NCBI GenBank assembly: GCA_934045075.1
Contig: OW203724.1
Coordinates: 10,899,473 to 10,963,472, forward strand
Origin: Yponomeuta sedellus
Lineage: Eukaryota > Arthropoda > Insecta > Lepidoptera > Yponomeutidae
Length of the DNA stretch: 64,000 bases
Reading direction: 5' to 3'
The notes beneath the pieces were generated by a model that was not told where the DNA came from, did not search any database, and worked only from the letters and a program-made list of their open reading frames with translations. This document shows, in pieces, positions 12,199-22,560 of this stretch. The position numbers and the translations under genes are program-made. Numbering within the stretch: position 1 is the first letter of the stretch; every line of letters starts with the position of its first letter.

Positions 12199-12699
12199 TT
12201 AAACATTTTCGAATTTCCCTACGGGTTTATTTTTTTTAAAATTCTTTATGCATCTGTGTTTTTATGTATGTTATTTAAATACCCCTGACTCGAAAATCAG
12301 TACAAAACGAAATCTAATTAAGGCCCTGTAAGATGCTAACTAGTACCGCTAATGGATAAAAATCATATCATGTTTTAATACGTTTTTTTTTCAAAAAGTA
12401 AACATGACAAATCTTTACGTAAGACTTTAATCGATTTCCGCTAAAAGCGGCCGTTTTAGGCGGAAATCGATTTAAATCCTAGGATATTGATACTACGTTC
12501 TAATATAAAACAAGTTTTGATTTTTATTACGTTGGTGGCGCTAGTTAGGACCCCAAAGCTTAAATATTTTAACCAAAATTGTATCATCATAAAGTACGCA
12601 TTCAAAAAAACGTGTCAATTAGAGTTTGTCATTTATAAAACATATCCTTTCCAATTTAAGTAATCTAAATTTATAAACTGTTTATTTTTATTTAAAACT

Positions 12700-12885
12700 A
12701 GCTGACCTAACGATCTTCGTACCGCCTAACAGTCGATTCTTTAATATTTTTTTTTCTCTCCGTAAGAACCATTCTCGTACTTCAAGGAATATTCTAAAAA
12801 AAATTTTAGTGAAATCGGTTTAGCTGCTCTCGAGATTTGAGCTTACCAACACTTTCAGCGATTCATTTTTATATTATAGATGTGT
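12700..12885 (+). repeat. Dispersed repeat
   Basis: CTAGCTGACCTAACGATCTT through TCGGTTTAGCTGCTCTCGAG is a sequence type seen many times in lepidopteran genomes, probably a LINE or Helitron tail. It is recognised from general knowledge of such genomes, not from a second copy in this window. A short hairpin (ATCGATTTCCGC/GCGGAAATCGAT) lies nearby at 12429-12470. Confidence 0.4.
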
Positions 12886-14103
12886 ATTGAAAATATCAAG
12901 ATCTTAAACAAACGATGGTTTATACGTATGCTCCGTGCTATAAAATGAGAGAGGTTCACTTTCATTGAGTATTAACATATTCAATATTTTAAAAACGCAA
13001 TTATATTTTTTGAACTATAACTTTCGTAAGCACAACACATAGTAGACTGGTCGGACTTTTCCGATATAACAACACCCGTAAGTAAATCCGGACTAAAAGT
13101 CTGCAATTATATTTATTGAGTGCCAAGATCATTTTTAGGATAAAGTAGTTTGTTTTTGTGTCCAGGATGAATGCATAGTATTCCGGTCAGGCGTCACGTT
13201 ACTAACTCCTCACTATGGACATTACTATCATACGTTGAGTTTGCCTTTTTGTTTTTATTGTGCTCAAAGAACGCTGAATGAAATTAGCTTAATAAAGACG
13301 GGTACAGGAAAGCATTACATTGCGTATTCAAACGCATTCTTGTGGCGGAACACTGCTTAGTGTGTAAGATTGATACCTACCACATTAACGAGATTAAGTT
13401 TACACTCTCTTTGTTGTTATTCTATGGAATAAATTCTGTTCTGAGAACCGAAAGGCAAAGCCAAGTTCAGATTCCCCGGCTTTGGATAGAATAGAACAAA
13501 AATAGCTTTTTCTCTTTCGAGTTCACACAATTCGAGCTGAAAGTACGCAGTTCCCTCCCGCGTGCATGACACGACCCTTTTTTTTTATTTCGACACTTAA
13601 GTGTGCTTGAAATGATGCCATTTAATCAAGCGTGTGAGGCTAATTATATTTAAATCTTTGGTTCTGGGTCCATGTTCTTATTGAGAACTAGCTGTGCATA
13701 AACTATCAGCATTATGAGCCAGGGTGGGGCCATTTGTCGCCTAGTGTATCCACAAAAAATTAGATCCTTGGTTTTGCTTACAAATGTTCGTCATTATTCT
13801 TCGGACGCGGGAGCAAAAAATGTTTATCTTTCAACTCACGTGTTGCTTACAACGACATTCAACATTGTCTTGTTCCGGGTTAACACCGACCGAACGAACG
13901 AAAGTGTAGGGATCAGTGTAATAGGTAGACGTTAAGCTGAAATAAAGCGAACTTCATTGGCTTTTAGGTTTCTAACTAAAACGTATGATGTTTATAGTAT
14001 GTATATAATTTTTATTTGTACGTATCTAAATAACCTTTATAGGTACAATGTTTTTTTAGAAAACTTCGAATGTGTTTTCATAATTTTTTTACAGTATAAT
14101 ACT
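12886..14103. other. Intron 1 sequence, no feature recognised
   Basis: The intron of the Akap200-like gene runs from 11639 to 14669. No further exon or element could be defined here. Confidence 0.45.
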
Positions 14104-14345
14104 ACTTCGACTGCCTCGTAGGCCTAGAGTATCACGTCTGATTACCATGCTGGAGGTCGTGTGTTCGAGTCCGTACATACAAATGGCCACAGCTTGGGTG
14201 TATTTTGTGTTTCTAATGTCCTTGCATGTTACCACAGCACTGGTTATCCTAATTTTGGACCACGACAAGTAATTGTCTTGTGTGGAATTGTTTATTATTT
14301 ATGTAATTTCTGTATCCAATAAAAAGTAGACTTATCTTAAATTAA
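14104..14345 (+). repeat. tRNA-derived SINE
   Basis: It has a head with TAGGCCTAGAGTATCACGTC and the B-box-like GTGTTCGAGTCC, a body with CACTGGTTATCCTAATTTTG and an A-rich end AATAAAAAG. It is related to the copy at 11950-12198. Confidence 0.65.
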
Positions 14346-14669
14346 CCTTACTTAACTTAAATTATTTGCTCTCTAAATTTACGGCCAGTAAAGTTTGCTC
14401 GCTATACCAATTATATTTAAAACTCGTATAGAGGGTCCGTACTAGCATTATGGATGTCAATGGGTACCTTCTGTCACCATGAGCCACGTGCCTTACTGAT
14501 TTGGTGTTTGTTCGCTTGATCTAAACACAGCATCAGACGTTTACAATGTTTAATCTAACACACAGCAATAACTTGCAACTAGCTTGCAACTTAGCCCAGA
14601 CGGTTCCTCCCACGACTTCCCGTTCAGATAGCCTATTGCAATAGTACGAGATATCGTTCCGTGTTGTAG

Positions 14670-14855
14670 GACAAAGAGAAACAGTTGGACAGCGGCACGC
14701 CCGAGAACGAAAAGGACGCGACCACAGAAAAGGACACGACAGAGCAGGACAAAGATGCCAGTCCAGTCGCCAACGGAGAGAGCGAACCTGACAAGGAGAA
14801 CGGGGAAGCGACGCCCGCGCCCGACAGTGAAACCAAGAAACCCAAAAAGGAGAAG
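14670..14855 (+). CDS. Akap200: Akap200-like gene, coding exon 2 (acidic, lysine-rich)
   Basis: Sixty-two codons between the acceptor TGTTGTAG and the donor GTAATT. The frame follows directly from exon 1 (phase 0 to phase 0): DKEKQLDSGTPENEKDAT to KKPKKEK. The composition of alternating Glu, Asp, Lys and Thr is low-complexity and probably disordered, as expected for MARCKS/GAP43-type proteins. GC content and codon choice match exon 1. The exon can be skipped without breaking the frame. Confidence 0.85.
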
Positions 14856-15186
14856 GTAATTAATCTCTTTCACACTATTCATCTTATTTTAATTATAAGT
14901 AGGTAAATTATTCTGTCACAAATATTTCATTGCAATTTATTCATTAGAGGCTGTCTATTCATTACGTAAGACTATTTTAACCACTTAAGACCCTCGTACC
15001 TCCAACGTTAAACAAAATAAGCCTTATTTCTGTGCTCTACATCGTCTTAAGTATGAAAATGGACAGTCGCTTACATGTCATGTGTGTTGGAATGTAGTAT
15101 ATTAACACGTAATAACATCGCGTTCCATGAACATACAATTAGTGCACGCGTGTGTGTTTCACTAATCGTCTCGTAACATCGCTCAG

Positions 15187-15309
15187 GTCAAGAAGAAATG
15201 GTCGCTGAGATCGATCAGTTTCAGCAGAAAAGACAAGCCGAAGCAGGAGAAGAAACAAAAGGAGGAGGACTCCAAGACCAACGGGGAGCCGGAGAAAGTT
15301 CCAGAAGAG
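15187..15309 (+). CDS. Akap200: Akap200-like gene, coding exon 3 (MARCKS-like effector domain)
   Basis: Forty-one codons between acceptor CGCTCAG and a GC donor (AG|GCAAGT at 15310). The exon begins VKKKWSLRSISFSRKDKP: basic residues with spaced Ser, Trp and Phe, the pattern of the MARCKS effector domain that binds acidic lipid, actin and Ca-calmodulin and is released by PKC phosphorylation of the serines. This motif is the strongest reason for the Akap200 assignment. Phase is 0 at both ends. If the GC donor is not used, the frame runs 15 codons into a MITE and stops at 15355-15357, which would give a short protein. Confidence 0.88.
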
Positions 15310-15311
15310 GC
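15310..15311 (+). promoter_or_regulatory. Non-canonical GC splice donor
   Basis: The exon edge reads AGAG|GCAAGTC. Apart from the C at +2 it matches the donor consensus well, as GC donors usually do. No GT donor keeping the MARCKS-like exon and phase 0 is seen nearby. The partner acceptor is TTACTATTACAG before 26975. Confidence 0.7.
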
Positions 15312-15337
15312 AAGTCATGATTTTGTTAACGCACTTA

Positions 15338-15918
15338 GGCCACGTTTACATTACTAAAAAGCGATTGTATTCAGCGAGCGCCGGAGTGGGCCTAAAGCGT
15401 TTGGCTGGCCGAGGGCTCTATGATATTTAAGCTTGTGAGTAGTAGGAATCAAAATGGCCTCTAATATATATCAAGGTTAATATTTAAAAGACATCGTTCA
15501 ATATTCATGTAGAGCAAAATATCGCTCCGCTGGAGGCACTTGTCAGTCAGTCGGGCCAGTCAGAGTGTATTGTTACTTCAGCTAAAACTGCGACATAATT
15601 GTGTAGTTCAATTTGAGTGCCTTTCGAGTATTAGGAAAGATTAGTGTTTTTCGAGTAGAGTTACACGTATTTAAGTAGAATCGCGTCCTCCTGCTATTTA
15701 CTTATGAATTCAACTATTTTTTTCCGTACACAACGCAGCAGTAGAGACCGGTAGCGAGACGCGCGGGGTTGAGCGGGGCGCGAAATTACCCTCGAATCTC
15801 GACAAAATAGGATTAATTTCCTCTTTACTCGGAAGGCGAGTAATAAAGTACTAAGACGATCGTTCACACTTCTATCCTAATACTAAACCTATCGTTTTAT
15901 AGTAATGTAAACCAGGCC
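15338..15918. mobile_element. PIF/Harbinger-type MITE
   Basis: The left end GGCCACGTTTACATTACTAA and right end AGTAATGTAAACCAGGCC are imperfect inverted repeats of about 30 bp. Both are flanked by TTA (15335-15337 and 15919-15921). It lies 28 bp after exon 3 of the Akap200-like gene. No coding capacity is seen. Confidence 0.7.
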
Positions 15919-15921
15919 TTA

Positions 15922-17118
15922 CTGCCTCCCGCTAGCAGCCCGTCGGTTGTTTAATGTTGTAGTGTTCCTTTTCTAACGTACTGCACCCAATAACGATCTA
16001 TACATAGATTCATACTTTCTAATACAAAGTACCTATGGATGTTAATATTCCACGCGCATTGTTAGAACTAACAATACGCCAGCACACAAAGAATGTTCAA
16101 GTATGATGGACGAAACGATTCATCACGAAAATTATTTGTCCTACTTTCGTTTTTTTTTTTGCCTGAACGTTCCACTGGGACGTGAAACCCGGCATCGAGT
16201 GGGCACCATGTGCGGCAGTAGTTGTATTGTTTGTAATGAACGTAATTAATTTGTCTTACCCGATTGCCAGTCATCGACCTTGCGTCCGCGCGAAAGCTGG
16301 CGCTCCGCTGTGGGAAGAGCTCGCCAAGCACGAGTTTGCTGAAACGCACATTGTGTTTTTGGAACTCTGCGATTTGATTGGCTAATACTGAGAATGAGTT
16401 CGCTCTATTTTTTATATAATTATATTATTTTTAATAGAAAATACAATATCTACTGTGAGGCCGCAGTGCTACCGCTCCGCGGTCGGCGGTCGTGGGTAAG
16501 CGGTAGCGCATATATCAATGACTTTTACCAATGTTTCCTAGTTACGTACATTTGTGAATTTATAGTAGCAATAGCACTCTCCAACGATCAAGAAAAATAT
16601 CGTGAAGAAACAGCTTCAATATGCCAGTCGGTGAGGACGCGTGCTAATAAAGCCCGTGCAGGCGTCCCACTGCCAGGCACAGGTCTTTTAGGGGGACATA
16701 TGATGGCTACATAAAATGAAAACAAACGTGTTTACTTAATTAACGTCAAAGTTCTTATTTTTGGAAGAAGATAACAAAAAAACTTCACATGTATTATTTA
16801 AAAAAAAAACCTAACTCAATTTACGGAGTGCACCATAATGTTATATTTATTACTCATGAATATGTTGAACACTAGATACACCTGTCCCTTAAACACCCGT
16901 TAACGTCATTGTACTGTTCAATAACAGACATGTTTGTCCTTAATGATATATTAAATTAATAATCCTCAATCATATAATATGCAGTAGCCTTTTTAGCACA
17001 AAAAAATGTGTGTTTGAAACATTTTTTACACCGCGTCGGAGCTAACTGTAATATCTTGAATCTTCTAGTACCTTATAGGTACAATGCTCAATAAATGATG
17101 TACTGAAGTTTGAAAGTC
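15922..17118. other. Intron 3 sequence, nothing recognised
   Basis: Only short unrelated open frames. A GC-rich patch at 16460-16510 with repeated CGGTCGGCGGTCG-like words has no clear role. Confidence 0.4.
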
Positions 17119-17720
17119 TAAGGCTGGGCGCATGCTGAGACGCAGGCGACGCAGCACAGCGCAGGGCAGCGCAGATTTTGTAAAGCATGGAACGTCATTG
17201 AGGCTGGGCGCATGTTGAGACGCAGGCGGCGCAGCACAGGGCAGCGCAGATTTAGTAAAGCATGGAACGTCATTGAGGCTGGGCGCATGTTGAGACGCAG
17301 GCGGCGCAGCACAGCGCAGGGCAGCGCAGATTTTGTAAAGCATGGAACGCCATTGAGATTGTACAGGTAGTTGAGGCAGACATAGGCCCCCTCCGCATGC
17401 TGTGACGCAACTATTCGCTCCATTTCTTGGCAATTCACACCCATAATAACTCTTTCAATATCTTTTTTCAATAGTATGACACATGTCTGCGCCGCAGCGT
17501 ACGTAGCTCAATGACGTTCCATGCTTTACAAAATCTGCGCTGCCCTGTGCTGCGTCGCCTGCGTCTCAGCATGCGCCCAGCCTGAGCTACGTATGCTGCG
17601 GCGCAGGCACGTGCGACGCAGATATGTGTCTGCCCTGCTCTGCGTCTCGTAGTGCCGGCACAGATTTCTGCGCGACGCGTGCGCGTCGAGGCGTTTATTA
17701 ACAATTTTATTGCAATAACA

Positions 17721-18077
17721 GAACATTTAATTGAATTAGTTCGCTGTGAACCTTGTTTGTATGATACAAATCATCCAGACTATTTAAAACAGACATTGAA
17801 AGACCTATTTAGAGGCTAAAAATATGGCTTACTTCAGCCAGATGTCGCTGCCTGTACGTAATACAGAGAGTATTGTATAGAGGTTCGAAATTTCACTGAT
17901 GCCGGTGAGTCGCCCCTTAGCTCAGTTGGAAGAGCGCTGGCACGGATAGCCAGAGGTCGCGGTTCGAATCCCGGCATGGGTGGAATTTTTAGCCTCTAAA
18001 TAGGTTTTTAAAATTGTCCTTAGCACGGGTTAGTGCATTAAAAAGAATAATATAGACATTGAAGGAGTTATTATGGG
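17721..18077 (+). pseudogene. MADF-domain remnant, split by an insertion
   Basis: The frame from 17721 gives EHLIELVRCEPCLYDTNHPD, which matches the start of a MADF (Adf-1 type, Myb/SANT-like) domain. It continues to 17800. The tRNA-bearing repeat 17801-18053 then interrupts it, and resuming after the second copy of the 10-bp duplication continues with LLWVRIAKEVSE before a stop. Autonomous PIF/Harbinger elements encode a MADF/Myb-like partner of the transposase, so this fits the host element. An inverted partial copy of the same segment lies in the left arm at 17363-17462. Non-functional. Confidence 0.6.
17801..18053 (+). mobile_element. tRNA-bearing repeat inserted with a 10-bp target duplication
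   Basis: AGACATTGAA flanks it at 17791-17800 and 18054-18063. The left edge starts AGACCTATTTAGAGGCTAAA, inverted relative to the segment near the right end. A plus-strand unit follows with a tRNA-like region at about 17912-17983, then the tail GCACGGGTTAGTGCATTAAA. The target is the MADF remnant, whose frame reads through once the insert and one duplicate are disregarded, which supports a real insertion. Confidence 0.75.
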
Positions 18078-18206
18078 TGAGAATTGCCAAGGAAGTGAGC
18101 GAATAGTTGCGTCGCAGCATGCGGTGGGGCCTATGTCTGCCTCAACCGCCCTGCCCTGTACTAAAATGTGCTGCGTCGCCTGCGTCGCAGCATGCGCCCA
18201 GCCTAA

Positions 18207-18860
18207 ATCGTGAAAATGACTGACTCCTCGTATCTAGAATGGCAACAAATATTTTCGAAATTTCCCATATATTTCTATCATACTTAACAAGATTCCAAGC
18301 CGCTCGATAAGAATTCAAAGTGCACTGCCCATCCCCATCATCATTCACGACCAACCAATGTAGAACCAATGCAGGTGAAAGGGCACCTCTTAATAGAATA
18401 GTCAAACAATACAACACTTACCCTAATCCACTTACACTTACCACTGCGTCATTTAGGGCACACGCTCTTTAAATTATGAAGTACATATTTTTCACTTAAA
18501 AGTTACGGGTAGAAGTTTTGCTATGAAGTAATTTGAATTTCTTTTTCTTTCTCCTTTTCTCCCTAGGGAAAAGTATTTAAGTGATATTCTCAATTTGAAA
18601 GAATGTTCTGGGCCGCGTTTCATATCCTACTTGTTAATTTGTGGATAAATCGACTTTGCAATGTACATAGAATTGTCTAGGTATTGTTTACACGACAACT
18701 CTACATTCTAATATGTATTGTGAAGTTAGTGTAATTGCTCGCATCATGTCGCAATCTGCCGGATCGGTTATGAACTAAGTGCTGTAGGTATGATGCCGGC
18801 CTCCATCCGCCGCCGCTCAGCGTACCATTACCCATGTACCGTTGACAGGCAAGCCGTTAG
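18207..18860. other. Intron 3 sequence, nothing recognised
   Basis: No exon or element could be defined. Confidence 0.4.
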
Positions 18861-19142
18861 TACGCCAATTTAATAAATAAACGACCAGCCTCTTCATACC
18901 TGCCCGAAAAAAGTGGAGTGGTTTGAACTCTCCAGTCGCAATGTACTAGGTCACTTATAATTTTATTGGTTTGGTTGTCGTACGGGGGATAGTCGGTAAA
19001 ATACGCCAATTTAATAAATAAACGACCAGCCTCTTCATACCTGCCCGAAAAAAGTGGAGTGGTTTGAACTCTCCAGTCGCAATGTACTAGGTCACTTATA
19101 ATTTTATTGGTTTGGTTGTCGTACGGGGGATAGTCGGTAAAA
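18861..19142. repeat. Exact 141-bp tandem duplication
   Basis: The copies 18861-19001 and 19002-19142, each starting TACGCCAATTTAATAAATAA and ending AGTCGGTAAAA, appear identical. This is either a very recent duplication or an assembly effect. Confidence 0.9.
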
Positions 19143-19159
19143 CGCTGACTCTGTTTCTT

Positions 19160-19345
19160 GATTAAGGAACCTAGGTACCTATATAACTTGCGCCTACGCC
19201 TCTCCCCGCCGCCGACGCCCGCGCTGACTCTCGGCTAGACCACTCGCGAATTTGTTGACAATGCGCAGCGCGGTGCATTGCACCCGGCCGACACTGTGCC
19301 CATTAACATTCAAACAGGTGCCATATCCTCACCGCATCGCGCCGC
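19160..19345. promoter_or_regulatory. GC-rich patch inside intron 3
   Basis: CCCCGCCGCCGACGCCCGCG and neighbouring CpG-rich words stand out from the AT-rich intron. A second patch at about 19910-20075 ends with CCGGCCGTATAAAGCACG, a possible TATA element. An internal promoter is possible but unproven. I see no linked coding exon. Confidence 0.25.
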
Positions 19346-22300
19346 GACATTTGAATGACGTGATTTAACGTGGTTACCGTGTATAACGACACTTTGATGA
19401 CACTGTACGACGATATTGGCATTGTATTTAGGCGCAATGGGTTATGTAGATATTGAAATTAATAGTTATGCCTTTTCCTTACAACAAAACCCTTCGGTCT
19501 CTATAGCTACGTACTTTGCGATTTCGACAATTCCACTTCCAGAATTAAATTTAATGAATGTAATCTGGAGATTACATTTCTCTTATTCCGTCTTTCGAAA
19601 AGTAACATCAAGTCGAAACGATCGACTTGATGTTAGTTTTCAAACTGATTTGGGCACAAACACCGAAAATCAGGGGAACAAAGCAAGCTTCGCCACGATT
19701 GTAGAAAATCGGATTATATAATAGGTATGCGTAAATATAGCCTGACGACGACGATGCATAAATAATAAAAATATGTATTGCCTTCACACTAATCAGATTC
19801 ATGTGAATATTTTGTTGTGGTATGCACAAAGGTATGCTGACTGTATGTCCTGTTTGACTACGTCGAAGTGTCATGTGTAACAATGCCGGTCGTCCGAGTA
19901 GAGTTTCAAAACGGTCGATAACGGGCGCGCGGTAAGGAGAAGCGGAGCAGGCTCCTATTGCATGTTTACTAACTGCTGCACACCCGCACCTACCGCTCCT
20001 CCCGCGCTCCCCGTTCGACGCACGTCGCAAACTCGCAACTACATAACACAGCTACCCCGGCCGTATAAAGCACGCATCAACGCCACCACAATACTAATTT
20101 AATTACGTTCATTAGTATGAATCATCCAAAATCCTACATTCTACTGCTGTGCGGCCGGAAATTAACAGAACAATCGCGTTTTTGTCGATGTACAAAAGGG
20201 CTTCACGATGTTTGTTAGCGCGCGCCTGCACCTCGTTTCCTCTTTGCCGTCAAATGATCAATGGCAGACGGGTGTAGAGAGAACAAGGCAGACTGCCCAG
20301 CTAAAGACATCGTGCAACGCCAGTAGCGGGGCCGGTAATGGAGTCGGGGGACAGGGCGCGAGGACGGCGCTGCGGAACAGGTCGCGGCCGTTCAACCGGC
20401 TCGATAGAGCAGAGATCTCGACACTACGCCTCTCGGAGCGCCCGAGATGCTATCGCGCACAGTTATTTATTGCACATGCAAATTATAAAGATTATAATAA
20501 TGTGCGTTCGACACCACCTATAGTTGTAAATTCGGCCGTAACGTTACTGAGTAGAGGGCACGGATTTATAAAGGTTGATGTGTCGACTGCTACGGCAGCC
20601 CGCAGCGGCGCGGCACGTCGTGCTGCGGAGCGGAAAATCAATTCCGGCCATGGTGTGCCACCGTGACACCATGACTCACCCGCCGCTTAAACTCTCCTGC
20701 CACACTAGACTTTTGCACCGTATGTGCTTTAGACTAAGATTCAAAACTACATTCGCTCTACCAATACAGCATAGTTAGGTAGGTACTTGTACACACACGT
20801 ATTTACCAAGCAACGTGTACCGTTAAGTTAGGACTCTCCGATGTTAACTTTAATTGCATGCAAAAATCTGCACTAAATGAATGACTTTTCTACAACTGTT
20901 TTGTTCACATTCACAATAGTGATGACGGCGGTGGATGATGGAATACTTATTTTTTTATGTAGCCCAAGCGTAAGGAAACGTATTGACATTTCCTTGGAAC
21001 TTACTGAGTCACTGATCTTTACCAGGTTAATCTTCAATATGAATCAAACCGTCTAGCCTTACGTACTTGTGTCATAAATATGGAGAACTGTTTTTAACTA
21101 AAATTCCAAAACAATAATGCCTGCTTGCCCATAACGTTTACAAATACGTTGATGGCGAAGTCAAACACTGCGACGTTATATCCTGTGAACATCGGTCACC
21201 ATGAAAATGGGGGAATAATTATTCTTATTCCGGCTCTTGTACATACTATTTTGCCGAAGTTTTTAGTTCACCCACTGCAGGGAAGTATGGGTCGTTTTAC
21301 CTGTAAATAAGAACTAAATCGATTGGTTTGGGCGCAAATGACAGTGGCGTGGTCTGAGCGGCGCCCGTAGCACTCGCCCGGCCGGCCGGCCGGGTCGACG
21401 CTCCACGCAGACAATAGCTGTGCACACATGCAGACATTTTATTACACTTAATTACTTTGTTATTATAACATGGCCCTTTCCTTTCAAATAATAAACACTG
21501 GTCTCTCGACCTGATGAATGTTAGTCAAGTGAACGGGATTAATGCTCGTTATCACGCGCTGCGCATCAGAGCAGAACCTGAAGGGAAATGGCTTTTCTGC
21601 TAAGGACTGGGGCGAGTAACGGGCTTAGCCGCACTAGGTCACTGCTAATCGGTGAATATAAAAATATTTTGTATGCATTTCGGACAACTTGTACCATTTA
21701 AGATGACTTATACAACATATCCAACCTATGAGTGGGTGACCAATTACCGTGTAAATAACACGGTGTGTGTGTTTATTTTTCTCTGTGACTGTATGGTTGT
21801 ATCGCCTGTTGGTTGTCCTATTTACATATCCAATATTAGATAGATAAAATTAACGCCATAGTACTAAAAACACAGTATAAAACAACATCAAACATGACAT
21901 ATTGCTCAGATATTAGAGGTTTACAAAACGAGTGAACCAGCAGAACACATTCGTTAAATTAGCAAGGTACATCTAAGGAATATTACTGAAATCTTACTGA
22001 AATCTATTTCAGTAAGATTTCGTTACTCTTGCAGTAAGAGTATTGGGGAGACTGGATAACTCCTTGACGCTCGCCGGAACTTTGTATTGATTTTACAATG
22101 CGTTTTGGTTTCAATACAATTGAATTCCCAGAACTACAAAAACAGTTATGTTTCTACTTAACCGAGCGAAATGAGAGTTCTGCTCAGGCGGAAAACAGCG
22201 AATTAATTACGAAAACCTAGTCGTGGTTTACTCACCAGGTCATACATAAAATGGTTATGGGAGTAGGGCCGATAAATCGCCACTTAGTCATAGAAAAAGG

Positions 22301-22499
22301 TAATCTACAATGTACAGTCATACCAGCATACTGTATTAACTACATGTTTGTCATTGATTAGGTTCCACAGATTACAAGTTTGATATTCACGCATCACCTA
22401 CCAAGTCTACCACAAAATTATTATGCAGAGGCCTTTTCCCTATTATGTCATTTTTCGCAAGTTCACGTCATTCGCATCCACGGGACATCAGTCTGTCGA
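19346..22499. other. Intron 3 sequence with small hairpins
   Basis: A hairpin TAACATCAAGTCGA/TCGACTTGATGTTA at about 19606-19638 and another at about 21987-22021 (GAAATCTTACTGAAAT and its complement). A GC run CCGGCCGGCCGGCCGGG is at about 21379-21395. Open frames at 20208-20666 have no recognised domain. Confidence 0.4.
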
Positions 22500-22560
22500 G
22501 CTTACCACATCATCCGACCAACGCGTTGGTCGGATGAGGTGGTAAGCCCGTTGCAACGGG
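22500..22560. repeat. Paired palindromes, possible tRNA-like SINE head
   Basis: A 48-bp palindrome without loop at 22500-22547 (arm GCTTACCACATCATCCGACC plus AACG) has one mismatch. CCCGTTGCAACGGG at 22547-22560 is a second perfect palindrome. GGTTTGATTCTCC just downstream resembles a B box, so this may be a folded-back tRNA-derived sequence. Confidence 0.65.

Larger units (their letters stand above)
17122..18203. mobile_element. PIF/Harbinger-type foldback element with repeated ends
   Basis: The ends GGCTGGGCGCATGCTGAGAC and CAGCATGCGCCCAGCC are inverted and flanked by TAA (17119-17121, 18204-18206). The left end is repeated three times in tandem (from 17121, 17201 and 17276, 75-80 bp each, sharing GCAGATTTTGTAAAGCATGG). 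An inverted copy lies at 17512-17583. Inner arms 17363-17462 and 18063-18150 are also inverted copies. It contains a MADF-like coding remnant and a later tRNA-bearing insertion. Confidence 0.7.

Noticed and set aside
17065..17471. Minus-strand frames with repeated protein segments
   Set aside because: The repeats reflect the triplicated end of a transposable element, not a repeat protein.
20208..20666. 152-codon open frame in intron 3
   Set aside because: It lies in a locally GC-rich stretch with few stops. The protein has no motif.
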